From Rhizobium sp. Root1220 (GTDB lineage Bacteria; Pseudomonadota; Alphaproteobacteria; Rhizobiales; Rhizobiaceae): a stretch of DNA of 64,000 nt. The stretch is from positions 149,826 to 213,825 of the forward strand of contig NZ_LMDG01000023.1 of assembly GCF_001426265.1 (NCBI RefSeq), in the 5' to 3' direction. The notes beneath the pieces were generated by a model. It was not told where the DNA came from. It saw only the letters and a program-made list of their open reading frames with translations, and made no database searches. The position numbers and the translations under genes were made by a program. This document shows, piece by piece, positions 38,951 to 48,413 of the stretch. The first letter of the stretch is position 1. Each line of letters opens with the position of its first letter.

Positions 38951-39712
38951 TTATATGTCGTAGGTGTGGGCGGCGTTGATCGTCGAGATGAAGCGCTTGG
39001 TGCGCTCGCGCTCGGGTGCGGTGAAGATGTTCTTGGCGCTGCCGGTCTCGACGACGCTTCCGGCCTCCAGAAACACCACATCATTTGCGATCTTCGAGGC
39101 GAGCCTGAGATCGTGAGTCGCCATGACCATCGTCGTTCCCTCGCTGGCAAGGCGTCCCAGAACATCGACGACCTCTGCCGACAATTCCGGATCGAGTGCA
39201 GACGTCGGCTCGTCGCAAAGAAGAACGCGTGGCGAAGGGGCAAGCGCGCGGGCAATCGCCACGCGCTGCTGCTGCCCGCCCGATAGGGTCGAAGGCCAGG
39301 CGTCGGCCTTGTGCGCCATGCCAACCTTGGTCAGCAACTCCATGGCTCGCTCACGGGCCTTTTCCTTCGGCCACCGGAGCACCGTGACGAGCCCCTCCAT
39401 GACGTTTTCGATTGCCGTCTGATGCGGGAAAAGCTGGAAGTTCTGGAACACCATTCCTGTCTGTCGGCGGATCTTCTGGATCGCCTGCCAGCCGGTTTTC
39501 TGCCCAGGCGTAAAGGTCAGCTTTTCCTCTCCAAGCCGTATCGTTCCGGCGGTCGGGATTTCGAGCAGGTTGATGCAGCGAAGCAGGGTGCTCTTGCCGC
39601 CACCGGAGGGGCCTACCAGTGCTGTGACGCTGCCTTCCGGGATGCGGATGCTGATATCCTTCAGGATGACGGCATCGCCGAAGCGCTTTTCGATGTCGAA
39701 TAGCTCGATCAT
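38951..39712 (-). CDS. Amino-acid (cystine-type) ABC transporter, ATP-binding protein
   Basis: A 253-residue polar amino acid transporter ATPase of the GlnQ/HisP class with Walker A GPSGGGKST, Q-loop VFQNFQLFPHQ, signature LSGGQQQRVAIARAL, Walker B VLLCDEPTSALD and switch His in MATHDL. It is the last gene of a three-gene unit; its ATG overlaps the permease stop (ATGA). Confidence 0.92.
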   Translation of the reverse strand: MIELFDIEKRFGDAVILKDISIRIPEGSVTALVGPSGGGKSTLLRCINLLEIPTAGTIRLGEEKLTFTPGQKTGWQAIQKIRRQTGMVFQNFQLFPHQTAIENVMEGLVTVLRWPKEKARERAMELLTKVGMAHKADAWPSTLSGGQQQRVAIARALAPSPRVLLCDEPTSALDPELSAEVVDVLGRLASEGTTMVMATHDLRLASKIANDVVFLEAGSVVETGSAKNIFTAPERERTKRFISTINAAHTYDI

Positions 39713-40389
39713 GCATTTGCCTCCAGCATGCCGCCATAGCGGGCAAAGCGACGCTCAAGCCGCACCTGCAGGGTGGAAAGAACGGAGCTCAGGGCAAGGT
39801 ATATCAATGCCGCCTCGATGTAGAGGATCAGCGGCTCATAGGTCGTCGCGACAATTCGCTGTGCTGCCTGGAAAAGCTCAGGCACGGTAATGGCGGCGGC
39901 GAGCGACGTGTCCTTGACGAGGGAAATGAAAGTGTTGGACAGCGGCGGCACCGCAACGCGAGCCGCTTGGGGCAGAATGGTGCGGCTCATCGCCTGGCGC
40001 CAGCTCATGCCGATGGAATAGGCGGCCTCCCACTGCCCCTTCGGCACCGATGAAATCACCGCACGGATGATCTCGGAGCTATAGGCGCCGATGTTCAGGG
40101 TGAAGCCGATCAGTGCTGCGGGAAAGGCATCGAGCAGGATGCCGATGCTCGGCAACCCGTAAAAGATGACGAAGAGTTGCACCAGCAGTGGCGTGCCACG
40201 GATGACCCAGACGTAGAAGCGAGCAATCGCGGCGATCGGTGCCGCTCCGAAGAGGCGCGCAATTGCGGTGATCAAGCCGAGAACGAGGCCCAGCGAGAAG
40301 GAGAGCAATGTCAGCGGGATGGTAAAGATCAGCCCGGCCCAGAGGAGCGGCGCGAGCGATTCCGCCATCAATTGAAGCCAGTGCGGCAC
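39709..40389 (-). CDS. Amino-acid (cystine-type) ABC transporter, permease
   Basis: A 226-residue HisM/GlnP-like inner-membrane protein with five hydrophobic segments. RFYVWVIRGTPLLVQLFVIFYG and the coupling loop EAAYSIGMSWRQAMSRTILPQA are typical of polar amino acid permeases. Only one permease gene is present, so the channel should be a homodimer, as in YecS-type cystine systems. It lies 100 bases after the binding-protein gene, with a hairpin between them. Confidence 0.92.
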   Translation of the reverse strand: MPHWLQLMAESLAPLLWAGLIFTIPLTLLSFSLGLVLGLITAIARLFGAAPIAAIARFYVWVIRGTPLLVQLFVIFYGLPSIGILLDAFPAALIGFTLNIGAYSSEIIRAVISSVPKGQWEAAYSIGMSWRQAMSRTILPQAARVAVPPLSNTFISLVKDTSLAAAITVPELFQAAQRIVATTYEPLILYIEAALIYLALSSVLSTLQVRLERRFARYGGMLEANA

Positions 40390-40412
40390 GAACGTATCCC
40401 TTAAAGAAAGAT

Positions 40413-40438
40413 GCGTTCAGCGAGGTTTCGCTGAACGC
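40413..40438 (-). other. Intercistronic hairpin between binding-protein and permease genes
   Basis: A perfect 11-bp stem (40413-40423 with 40428-40438) with a four-base loop. There is no T-run in the gene direction, so it more likely stabilises the upstream binding-protein message and sets the higher level of that component than acts as a full terminator. Confidence 0.6.
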
Positions 40439-40489
40439 TTTCAGGCAGGTATAAAGGATGTGGAGGCGACGGGAAACCGTCGTCGTAGG

Positions 40490-41263
40490 TTACTTCGAAA
40501 CGTCTTGGCCGAAGTATTTGTCGGAGATCTTCTGGTAGGTGCCGTCCGCCTTGATCTCGGCCAGCGCCTTGTTGATCGCTTCGACGAGTTCCGGCTCGCC
40601 CTTGCGGACGATGATGCCGGAATAGTCGGCATTTTCCTGCTGGGCGACGATCTTCACCGGTGCGTCCGGCTTGTGCTTCTTGAAATCGAGGAAGGACAGG
40701 CTGTCGTTGATGGTCGCATCGGCGCGCTTGGTGAGAACCAGCTGGATAGACTGGTCGAAGCCGTCGGTGCCGACGAGTTCGGCGCCGGACTGCTCGGCGA
40801 GCTTGCCGAAATTGCTGGTGAGCGACTGCGCCGATTTCTTGCCCTTCAGGTCCGTGAAGCTCTTGATGCTGTCGTCGCCGTCGCGAACGATCAGAACGGC
40901 CTTGGATGCGATGTAGGGTTCGGAGAAATCGTACTTCTGCTTGCGCGCGTCGGTGATGCCGACCTGGTTGATCACCGTGTCGTACCGCTTGGCATCAATG
41001 CCGGCGATAAGGCCGTCCCATTTACCCTCGATGAATTCCGGCTTGACACCGAGCTTGGTAGCGACCGCCTCGCCGATTTCGACATCGAAGCCGACCAGCT
41101 TGCCGTTGGCATCGTGGTAGGTGAATGGCGCATAGGTTCCTTCCGTGCCGATCTTCAGGACGCCTGCCGATTTGATGGCCGCAAGATTCTCGCCGGCTAC
41201 CGCAGGGAGAAAGGCAGCGGCCTGGATCAGTGCGGCAGCGGCGATGGTCTTCAGGAGGTTCAT
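40490..41263 (-). CDS. Amino-acid (cystine-type) ABC transporter, substrate-binding protein
   Basis: A 257-residue periplasmic protein with a signal peptide (cleavage near AVAG, residue 24) and the polar amino acid binding fold. GVLKIGTEGTYAPFTYHDANG, KWDGLIAGIDAKRYDTVINQVGITDARKQKYDFSEPY and YQKISDKYFGQDVSK resemble E. coli FliY/TcyJ, the cystine-binding protein, more than glutamine or histidine binders. Cystine is therefore an inference. It heads the operon and is divergent from the DeoR regulator. Confidence 0.88.
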   Translation of the reverse strand: MNLLKTIAAAALIQAAAFLPAVAGENLAAIKSAGVLKIGTEGTYAPFTYHDANGKLVGFDVEIGEAVATKLGVKPEFIEGKWDGLIAGIDAKRYDTVINQVGITDARKQKYDFSEPYIASKAVLIVRDGDDSIKSFTDLKGKKSAQSLTSNFGKLAEQSGAELVGTDGFDQSIQLVLTKRADATINDSLSFLDFKKHKPDAPVKIVAQQENADYSGIIVRKGEPELVEAINKALAEIKADGTYQKISDKYFGQDVSK

Positions 41264-41482
41264 TTTTTCTATCCAATTTCACCAGATGTTCGATGCGGGG
41301 AAAATCGCAGAAAAGCCGGTCACGCGATGCGTAGAAAACTGCGAAGAAAATGGGCAGGTGCGAATATTTTTCTCAATTATCACGAATTCGGCGCGTGTTG
41401 TTTCGCGACGTGAAAAAACGTGCTTCATGTTCTGCTTGCGTGCATGTTCATGTTTGTTTATGCGTGTTTGTACCAAATTGCA

Positions 41483-42286
41483 ATGAACGCGGACAAAACC
41501 GGCATGAACGTGAACGAACTTCTGTTGCAGGAACGGCAGAGCGCGATTTCGCGAAAGCTGCAAGCGAATGGCCGAGTCCTTGCGGCAGAGCTTGCAGTCG
41601 AGTTCGGCGTATCCGAAGACACGGTGCGCAGGGATCTTCGCGAGATGGCGGCAGCCGGTCTATGCGAACGTGTCTACGGTGGCGCATTGCCCTTCTCTTC
41701 TGCCAGCGGCAGCCTCTCTCACCGCGTGGGCGTTGCGCGTGATCGCAAGCAAGCGCTTGCGATGGCTGCGGTCTCACAGATTGCCGTCGGTTCGACGGTC
41801 TTCTTTGATGCGGGGAGCACGAACCTCGCGATTGCGGCGGCGTTTCCCACCGACATGGCGCTGACGGCGATCACGAATGCGCCGGCGATTGCGGCGGCAC
41901 TGATCGACAAGCCTGCTGTCAACGTCATTCTGATAGGCGGCCTCGTCGACAGGCAGGTTGGCGGATCGCTCGGCGCCAAGGCCATGCGCGACATGGAAAT
42001 GCTGTCGCCCGACCTTTGCATCCTTGGCGCCTGCGGAATTGACCTCGTGGCCGGGGTGACGACGCTCGGGTTTGAAGACGCGGAGTTCAAGCGCTTCGCA
42101 ACATCGAGAAGCCGGAAGGTTCTTGTCGCCGTCACCTCGGAGAAGTTCGGAACGGCGGCACCGCATGCCGTGCTTCCGATGGCGCAGTGCGAGTGTCTGG
42201 TCGTCGAGCGCGATGCCGACGCCGGGATGCTCGCGCAATACCGCGACCGCGGGTGCAGAACGATTGTCGCTGGTGAAGCGGCGTGA
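41483..42286 (+). CDS. DeoR/GlpR-family transcriptional regulator
   Basis: DNA-binding repressor of about 267 residues. The N-terminal helix-turn-helix (LQANGRVLAAELAVEFGVSEDTVRRDLREMAAAGLCERVYGGAL) and the C-terminal sugar-phosphate sensing domain (VFFDAGSTNLAIA, NVILIGGLVDRQVGG) are both present. The effector is probably a phosphorylated sugar. ATG at 41483 or 41504 both lack a good ribosome-binding site. The upstream region has repeated CATGTTC and TGTTTG words that may be its own operator. The next gene, an MFS transporter, is the likely target. Confidence 0.85.
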   Translation: MNADKTGMNVNELLLQERQSAISRKLQANGRVLAAELAVEFGVSEDTVRRDLREMAAAGLCERVYGGALPFSSASGSLSHRVGVARDRKQALAMAAVSQIAVGSTVFFDAGSTNLAIAAAFPTDMALTAITNAPAIAAALIDKPAVNVILIGGLVDRQVGGSLGAKAMRDMEMLSPDLCILGACGIDLVAGVTTLGFEDAEFKRFATSRSRKVLVAVTSEKFGTAAPHAVLPMAQCECLVVERDADAGMLAQYRDRGCRTIVAGEAA

Positions 42287-42344
42287 TTCAATTCAATGAG
42301 CAACCGGGCATGACAGTTCGGTGGCAAGGGTATCGGGACAAGAC

Positions 42345-43538
42345 ATGGATAATCCAATGAACGCGGTGCAGGCCGCCAGGCCGGGCTTTGTGAACAGGAA
42401 CAGAACGGCGGTTTCGTTGCTCTTCCTGATGAACGGCTTCATCGTCGGTTGCTGGGCGCCGAAGATTCCTGAGTTCGCCGAGCGACTTCAGCTTAGCAAG
42501 TTCGAGCTCGGCCTGATGATCCTGGTGTTCGGCATCGGATCATTGACGCTGATGCCGATTGCGGGTGCGCAGATCGCACGCCATGGTTCGCGACGCGTGG
42601 CGCAGGTCAGCGCCGTCTGCCTGTTGCCAATCCTGCTGGCGCTCACGCTTGCGACCCACGTCGTCACCGGCGCGATCTCGCTATTTCTCTTTGGCGGTTT
42701 CATCGGTGCGATGGACGTGGCGATGAACGCCAATGCCGTCGCAGTCGAGAAGTCGATGCGGCGAGCGATCATGTCCTCGTGCCACGCTTTCTGGAGTCTG
42801 GGCGGCCTTATCGGGGCAGGTCTCGGTGGTCTCGTCATTGCGAAGTTTGGTGTGCTGGGCCATGCCCAGGTTGCGACCGTTCTGGCGGTGATCTTCCTCG
42901 GCATCGCGTGGACCATGATCCTTGCCGATCCACCGCATCCGGATGAGAAGAAGGAAAAGGTCCGTCTTCCTTTCGTGCCGCTGCCGTGGCTGCTTGGCCT
43001 GATGGCACTGTTCTCAATGGTTCCCGAAGGTGCGGTGCTCGATTGGGGAGCCCTGTATCTGCGCCAGGAGCTCGGCGCATCGGTGGCGCTTTCCGGCTTC
43101 GGATTTGCAGCTTTCTCCCTAACCATGGCGATCATGCGATTTGCTGGGGATCTCGTTCGCGATCGGCTGGGCGGCGTCAAGACGCTCAGGATCTGCACGC
43201 TATTTGCGATTGCCGGCATGCTGCTGGCCGCATTCGCGCCCGATGCCGAAGTGGCAATCATCGGGTTTGCTCTCTGCGGTGTCGGCATATCGAACATGGT
43301 GCCGATCGCTTTCTCGGCGGCAGGCAACATTCCAGGGCTCAAGGCTGGCATCGGCCTGTCGGTGGTGACGACGATGGGTTACTCCGGTATGTTGGTGGCG
43401 CCATCCGCCATCGGCTTCGTAGCGGAACATATCGGATTCGGCGTGGTGTTCATGGCGCTACCACTGTTGCTGGTGGTGGTTCTGCTGCTGTCAAATCTCG
43501 CACGCTACGCCGACGGCATCTCCGGCGGCGGTCACTGA
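42345..43538 (+). CDS. MFS transporter, YbjJ-like
   Basis: A 397-residue transporter with about 12 hydrophobic segments, beginning LLFLMNGFIVGCWAPKIPEFAERLQLSKFELGLMI, the hallmark of the YbjJ/fucose-permease-like MFS branch. The middle loop DEKKEKVRLPFVPLPW separates two six-helix halves. Substrate unknown; relatives are annotated as sugar or drug transporters. ATG at 42345 was chosen; a GTG at 42321 is in frame. It lies 58 bases after the DeoR gene, so joint transcription is likely. Confidence 0.82.
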   Translation: MDNPMNAVQAARPGFVNRNRTAVSLLFLMNGFIVGCWAPKIPEFAERLQLSKFELGLMILVFGIGSLTLMPIAGAQIARHGSRRVAQVSAVCLLPILLALTLATHVVTGAISLFLFGGFIGAMDVAMNANAVAVEKSMRRAIMSSCHAFWSLGGLIGAGLGGLVIAKFGVLGHAQVATVLAVIFLGIAWTMILADPPHPDEKKEKVRLPFVPLPWLLGLMALFSMVPEGAVLDWGALYLRQELGASVALSGFGFAAFSLTMAIMRFAGDLVRDRLGGVKTLRICTLFAIAGMLLAAFAPDAEVAIIGFALCGVGISNMVPIAFSAAGNIPGLKAGIGLSVVTTMGYSGMLVAPSAIGFVAEHIGFGVVFMALPLLLVVVLLLSNLARYADGISGGGH

Positions 43539-43634
43539 AACCGCAGCCAACAAAAGTGATGCCCAGGGCGGTTGACAACAAAGCGACCATGATCCACCTG
43601 AAAAGCACGAATTTAAGGGGTTCAAGAACTCTAC

Positions 43635-44885
43635 ATGTCTTCTGCCGCAGATTTTGATCCGGAACCGCGCCGTTCGTCCGTAGCCGTTGATGTCGGTGGC
43701 GTCATCGTGGGCGGTGGCGCGCCGGTTGTCGTTCAGTCGATGACCAATACCGATACCGCCGATATTGATGGGACGGTCGCCCAGGTGGCTGCGCTCTTCA
43801 AAGCGGGATCGGAGCTGGTCCGCATCACCGTCGACCGCGACGAAAGTGCCGCAGCCGTGCCGAAAATCCGCGAACGGCTGCTGCGTCTCGGCATGGACGT
43901 GCCGCTTATCGGCGACTTCCATTACATCGGTCACAAGCTGCTTGCGGATCATCCGGCCTGTGCCGAAGCATTGGCGAAATACCGGATTAATCCCGGGAAT
44001 GTCGGCTTCAAGGACAAGAAGGACAAGCAGTTCGCCGAGATCATCGAGATGGCGATCCGCTACGACAAGCCGGTCCGTATCGGTGTGAACTGGGGTTCGC
44101 TCGATCAGGACTTGCTGACGGCGCTTATGGACCAGAACGCGGAGGCCGGTTCGCCGCTTTCTGCGCGTCAGGTAACGCGCGAGGCGATCGTGCAGTCGGC
44201 GCTGATTTCTGCCAATCTGGCGGAAGAGATCGGCCTGCCGCGCAACCGCATCATTCTGTCTGCCAAGGTCAGCCAGGTTCAGGACCTGATTGCTGTCTAT
44301 TCGATGCTCTCGCAGCGCTCGGATCATGCGCTACATCTCGGCCTTACCGAAGCCGGCATGGGGAGCAAGGGCATTGTCGCTTCGTCAGCCGCCATGGGCT
44401 ATGTCCTGCAGCATGGCATCGGCGATACCATCCGGGTTTCGCTGACGCCTGAACCGAACGGCGATCGTACCCGCGAAGTTCAGGTGGCGCAGGAACTGCT
44501 GCAGGTCATGGGCTTCCGGCAGTTCGTGCCTGTTGTCGCCGCCTGTCCCGGCTGCGGGCGCACGACGTCGACGGTTTTCCAGGAACTGGCGCAGAACATT
44601 CAGAACGACCTGCGCAAGAACATGCCGGTCTGGCGCGACAAGTATCCGGGTGTTGAGGCGCTCAACGTTGCGGTCATGGGCTGCATCGTCAACGGCCCCG
44701 GTGAAAGCAAGCATGCCGATATCGGCATCTCGCTTCCCGGCACCGGCGAGACGCCGGCGGCTCCGATCTTCATCGATGGCAAGAAGGCAATGACGTTGCG
44801 CGGCCCAAATATCGCTTCTGATTTCGAGGGGCTCGTGGCCGACTACATCGAAAAACGGTTTGGTCAGAAGACGGCTGCGGAATAA
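43635..44885 (+). CDS. ispG: 4-hydroxy-3-methylbut-2-en-1-yl diphosphate synthase
   Basis: Iron-sulphur enzyme of the MEP isoprenoid pathway, converting MEcPP to HMBPP. The 416-residue protein has the TIM barrel ([34 protein letters not shown]) and the [4Fe-4S] domain with Cys residues in [11 protein letters not shown] and [13 protein letters not shown]. The length fits the short bacterial form without the plant insertion. No strong ribosome-binding site precedes the ATG. It is convergent with ispA, another isoprenoid gene. Confidence 0.95.
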   Translation: MSSAADFDPEPRRSSVAVDVGGVIVGGGAPVVVQSMTNTDTADIDGTVAQVAALFKAGSELVRITVDRDESAAAVPKIRERLLRLGMDVPLIGDFHYIGHKLLADHPACAEALAKYRINPGNVGFKDKKDKQFAEIIEMAIRYDKPVRIGVNWGSLDQDLLTALMDQNAEAGSPLSARQVTREAIVQSALISANLAEEIGLPRNRIILSAKVSQVQDLIAVYSMLSQRSDHALHLGLTEAGMGSKGIVASSAAMGYVLQHGIGDTIRVSLTPEPNGDRTREVQVAQELLQVMGFRQFVPVVAACPGCGRTTSTVFQELAQNIQNDLRKNMPVWRDKYPGVEALNVAVMGCIVNGPGESKHADIGISLPGTGETPAAPIFIDGKKAMTLRGPNIASDFEGLVADYIEKRFGQKTAAE

Positions 44886-44966
44886 CCGCGGACGTCAAAT
44901 CCGGTAGATTTTTCGGCAGCACGGGGAGGCGGTGCGACCTTCCGGGAGATTGTTTCGGCGATGCTT

Positions 44967-45881
44967 TCAGCTTTTCCGATGGGCAACGAAGCGGGCTGCT
45001 TCGGTCAGGACCGCTCCACGTTTGCCGTAGGGCGCAAGAAGGGCTTCCGCCTCCCGGACTTGCTCTGCGAGTGTTGCTTCCGCCCATGCCAAGCCGTGCA
45101 TCGCGACCAGCGTGCCTTTGCCGCGACCTACGTCCTTGCCCGTCGCCTTGCCCATCGTGGCTGCATCCGACGTCAGGTCGAGAATATCGTCGGCGAGTTG
45201 GAAGGCGAGACCTATCCTTTCGCCGAACCTGCGCAGCCGCTTGCGGTCCGCCAGCGAAGCGCCGGCGATGATCGCGCCCGCCTCGCAGGCGAAGCGAATG
45301 AGCGCGCCTGTCTTCATCGCTTGCAATGTCGTGATCCCCTGTTCGTCAGGTTGCTGCCTTTCGGCGGCGAGATCGAGCGCCTGGCCTCCCGCCATGCCGC
45401 CGATGCCCGCAGCGCGAGCCAGCGCCAGAACGAGCGCCAGCCTGTCGGCCTCGGGAAGGGTGGTTTCCGGCGATGCGATGATGTCGAAGGCGTAGGTCAG
45501 CAGGCTGTCTCCAACGAGGATCGCGGTCGCTTCATTAAAGGCAATATGCACCGTCGGTTTGCCGCGGCGCAGATCGTCGTCGTCCATTGCGGGCAGGTCG
45601 TCGTGAACAAGCGAGTAGCAGTGAACGCATTCGAGCGCTGCACCGACTCGCGAAGCCGCTTTCCCGTCACCACCAAGCAACGCCGCTGTTTCAACGACCA
45701 GGAACGGCCGCAACCGCTTGCCACCATTCAGGACTGCATAATGCATCGCCGAGCGCAGTTGCTCCGGTCGGCCGATCTCGTCATCCAGAACGGTCGCTGA
45801 AAGCAGCGTCTCGAGAAGGGTCTCGATCTCCCGCGCATTGGCGGACAGTCTCGTTTCGAATGCTTCAAAGCTTGGATCCAT
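44967..45881 (-). CDS. ispA: Farnesyl diphosphate synthase (polyprenyl synthetase family)
   Basis: Trans-prenyltransferase of 304 residues that condenses IPP with DMAPP and GPP. The first Asp-rich motif is DDLPAMD with the two-residue insertion typical of bacterial FPP synthases; the second is DDILD. LRPFLVVETAALLGG (usually GGKRLRP), KTGALIRFACEAGA and the C-terminal AHRKS are present. A short-chain product is expected because small residues do not precede the first motif. Start ATG 45881. No dxs gene follows within the window. Confidence 0.9.
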   Translation of the reverse strand: MDPSFEAFETRLSANAREIETLLETLLSATVLDDEIGRPEQLRSAMHYAVLNGGKRLRPFLVVETAALLGGDGKAASRVGAALECVHCYSLVHDDLPAMDDDDLRRGKPTVHIAFNEATAILVGDSLLTYAFDIIASPETTLPEADRLALVLALARAAGIGGMAGGQALDLAAERQQPDEQGITTLQAMKTGALIRFACEAGAIIAGASLADRKRLRRFGERIGLAFQLADDILDLTSDAATMGKATGKDVGRGKGTLVAMHGLAWAEATLAEQVREAEALLAPYGKRGAVLTEAARFVAHRKS

Positions 45882-46052
45882 GCTGCGCTGTTTGGCATGG
45901 GCGCCCCTTCGCTTGCAACGGAATTGTCGATGACAAACGCAAGATTTCCTTTGTCTATGGCATTGAGAGTTTGCAGACGGTATGGAGAGTAGGGAACGAG
46001 ACTGGGTCGGGGAAAATTGGATATCACGCCGGATAGAGAGGACAGCATAGCC

Positions 46053-46763
46053 ATGCCGGCCCACCGGCGCGTGTTTCTTTGGCTGAAGAGTCGCCCGATC
46101 ATGATGCGCATCGTGCTTGCGATCGCAGCGCTTGCCATTCTCCCTTATGTTCTGATCTTCGTTTACCTGCTACCGTTCATTCACCCGATATCGACGCTGA
46201 TGCTCCGCGATCTCGTGCTGCTGCAGGGCTATGACAGGCAGTGGGTGTCCATCGACAAGATTTCGCCGGTTCTGGTGCAATCGGTGATGATGTCAGAAGA
46301 TGGGCAGTTTTGCTTTCACGGCGGGGTCGACTGGGGCGAGATGCGCATGCTGGTGGAGGATACCCTCAGCGGTCAATCCACACGCGGCGGCAGCACGATC
46401 CCCATGCAGACGGCAAAGAACCTGTTCCTCTGGAACAGTCGCTCCTTTGTCCGCAAGGCGCTGGAATTGCCACTCGCCGTGTCGTCGGATTTTGTCTGGT
46501 CGAAGCGACGCCTGATGGAAATCTACCTCAACATCGCGGAATGGGGGCCGGGCATCTATGGGGTCGAGGCCGCGGCCCGCTACCATTTCAAGGTGCCGGC
46601 ATCCAAGCTTACAAGCCGACAGGCAGCGCTGCTTGCAGTGTCGCTCCCGAATCCGATCGACCGCAATGCCGGCAAACCCGGCCGTGGCCTACGCCGACTT
46701 GCCGCCGTCATCGAGCGCCGCGCGCGCAATTCCGGCGATTACGTCGGGTGCATTTATAACTGA
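46053..46763 (+). CDS. mtgA: Monofunctional peptidoglycan glycosyltransferase
   Basis: GT51 enzyme that polymerises lipid II glycan strands without a transpeptidase domain. The 236-residue protein has an N-terminal membrane anchor (about residues 18-42), the catalytic Glu in [16 protein letters not shown], and the motifs [17 protein letters not shown] and [22 protein letters not shown] at 46053 follows GAGAGGAC; an in-frame TTG at 46017 would add 12 residues. It is divergent from ispA with a 171-base spacer. Confidence 0.93.
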   Translation: MPAHRRVFLWLKSRPIMMRIVLAIAALAILPYVLIFVYLLPFIHPISTLMLRDLVLLQGYDRQWVSIDKISPVLVQSVMMSEDGQFCFHGGVDWGEMRMLVEDTLSGQSTRGGSTIPMQTAKNLFLWNSRSFVRKALELPLAVSSDFVWSKRRLMEIYLNIAEWGPGIYGVEAAARYHFKVPASKLTSRQAALLAVSLPNPIDRNAGKPGRGLRRLAAVIERRARNSGDYVGCIYN

Positions 46764-46871
46764 TATCAGCACATTTGGTTGGTTATGGTCTCTGCCATCT
46801 GGCATTGGTTTGGAACGTGTGGACCAAGACCCGCCCGTGAACAGTTTCGGCGCTAATCGCGGGAGGCCCCA

Positions 46872-47519
46872 TTGGACAAGCTCACCCTCTATATCGGCAA
46901 CAAGAACTACTCGTCCTGGTCGTTTCGGCCATGGATCGCCATGGCTGCAGCCGGCATTCCCTTCGAGGAGGTGCTGGTGCCGTTTGATTTTGCCAACGGC
47001 AATCCACGGTTCAAGGAGTTCTCGCCAACCGGCCAGGTTCCGATGCTGCAGCATGGAAACGTTGGCGTGTGGCAATCACTGGCTATCATCGAGTATATCG
47101 CCGAACTCTTTCCGGAGGCGGGCCTCTGGCCGAAGGAACGGGGCAGGCGAGCGGTTGCACGTGCAGTTTCGACGGAGATGGTCGCGGGCTTCAAGGCATT
47201 GCGGAACGCCTGTCCAATGAACATGCGGCGGCCGAAGGGCAAGATTCCGCTCGCCGACGGTGTCATGGCCGACGTCGCACGGATCGAAACCATTTGGCGT
47301 GACCTGCGTGCTCATTCCGGTGGGCCGTTTCTGTTCGGAGCCTTTTCGGGCGCCGACGCCATGTTTGCGCCAGTCGTCAATCGGTTCGATACCTATGACC
47401 TGGTGACAGCAGGTGACACGCTGAGCTATATGGCTGCGCTGAAGGCGCATCCGGCATGGAAAACGTGGGAAGACGCCGCGCGCGCCGAACCGTGGATTGT
47501 CGAGGAAGACGAGGTTTGA
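46872..47519 (+). CDS. Glutathione S-transferase family protein
   Basis: A 215-residue protein with the thioredoxin-like N-terminal domain (LTLYIGNKNYSSWSFRPWIAM, the glutathione-binding SPTGQVPML-like stretch PTGQVPMLQHG, and QSLAIIEYIAELFPE) and an all-helical C-terminal domain. The Ser in NYSSWS is the probable catalytic residue, as in YfcF-like or zeta-related enzymes. Substrate unknown. Start TTG at 46872 sits behind GGGAGG. It lies between mtgA and rpmF. Confidence 0.87.
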   Translation: MDKLTLYIGNKNYSSWSFRPWIAMAAAGIPFEEVLVPFDFANGNPRFKEFSPTGQVPMLQHGNVGVWQSLAIIEYIAELFPEAGLWPKERGRRAVARAVSTEMVAGFKALRNACPMNMRRPKGKIPLADGVMADVARIETIWRDLRAHSGGPFLFGAFSGADAMFAPVVNRFDTYDLVTAGDTLSYMAALKAHPAWKTWEDAARAEPWIVEEDEV

Positions 47520-47675
47520 GAGTAGAACTGTCAGAATCTCAAAAAATAGTCATGGGGACTGGTCAAGCCCCGTCAAGGCATGTATAAGCGCGCAAAATTT
47601 CCGAAATCGCGATACGTCGTTTCGGCCGCCAGTCTGGCCGTTGGATGTGTTTGCCCGTGACGTGGAGTAAGAAAA

Positions 47676-47861
47676 ATGGCTGTACCGAAGAGAAAAACGA
47701 GCCCGTCGAAGCGCGGTATGCGCCGCTCCGCAGACGCACTGAAGGCTCCGACATACGTTGAAGACAAGAACTCCGGCGAACTGCGCCGCCCGCACCATAT
47801 CGATCTGAAGACCGGTATGTATCGCGGCCGTCAGGTTCTTACGCCGAAGGAAAGCGCATAA
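47676..47861 (+). CDS. rpmF: 50S ribosomal protein L32
   Basis: A 61-residue basic ribosomal protein beginning [20 protein letters not shown], the conserved L32 start; ending LTPKESA. As in many alphaproteobacteria, the zinc-binding cysteines found in some L32 proteins are absent. ATG follows GTGGAGTAAG. A possible promoter (TGGTCA-N17-TATAAG, 47560-47588) lies upstream. It has its own terminator. Confidence 0.97.
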
Positions 47862-47892
47862 TTTTGTGCGTTCTGCTTGAGCAGGACTTGCG

Positions 47893-47922
47893 AGGTCGGC
47901 CATGTGCCGGCCTTTTGCTTTT
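47893..47922 (+). terminator. Terminator after rpmF
   Basis: An 8-bp stem (47893-47900 with 47906-47913, one G-T pair), five-base loop, tail TTTTGCTTTT. Confidence 0.82.
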
Positions 47923-48003
47923 CAGCGATAATAAATCGTTCTGCTCTTGAAGTGATATGGCGGTTTACGGCAGTATTCTCTCAGCCGAGGGGGACTCCGT
48001 CAT

Positions 48004-48411
48004 ATGTTCAATGCTATGCCGCTGATGATTATTCCTTTTATTCTCTACAATCTGACAATTTTGGGTTTGATGGGTGGCGGCGGGCTTCCGGCGCTTGAGA
48101 ACGATATTATTGTTCTTTCGATGATTTCTGGCGCGATGTGGAGCATGTCGCTCGGCGATCTGTTCATCGTTGTGGCGCTGGTCGTGCTGTTCTTCGAAAT
48201 ATTGAGGGCGACACAGAACGCCGGTGGCAGTCTCGCCAACCATATGCTCTCCATGCTGGTATTTATCGCGTTCCTGATCGAGTTTCTTCTTATCCAGGAC
48301 GCGGCAACGCAGATTTTCTTCATCCTGATGACGATTGCGCTCATCGATGTGATTGGCGGTTTTGCTGTTTCCATCCGCACCGCCGGGCGCGATGTCTCGA
48401 TCGGGCTGTAG
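48004..48411 (+). CDS. Conserved membrane protein, unknown function
   Basis: A 135-residue protein with four predicted membrane helices (residues about 5-25, 36-68, 80-98 and 100-123) and a short basic C-terminus. I do not recognise a named family; it resembles small integral membrane proteins common in Rhizobiales. ATG at 48004 with GAGGGGGA upstream. It is convergent with phaR, two bases apart. Confidence 0.75.
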   Translation: MFNAMPLMIIPFILYNLTILGLMGGGGLPALENDIIVLSMISGAMWSMSLGDLFIVVALVVLFFEILRATQNAGGSLANHMLSMLVFIAFLIEFLLIQDAATQIFFILMTIALIDVIGGFAVSIRTAGRDVSIGL

Positions 48412-48413
48412 TT

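Noticed and set aside
47156-47165. TGCACGTGCA palindrome as a parS site
   Set aside because: Only the central CACGTG matches; it lies inside the glutathione transferase gene.
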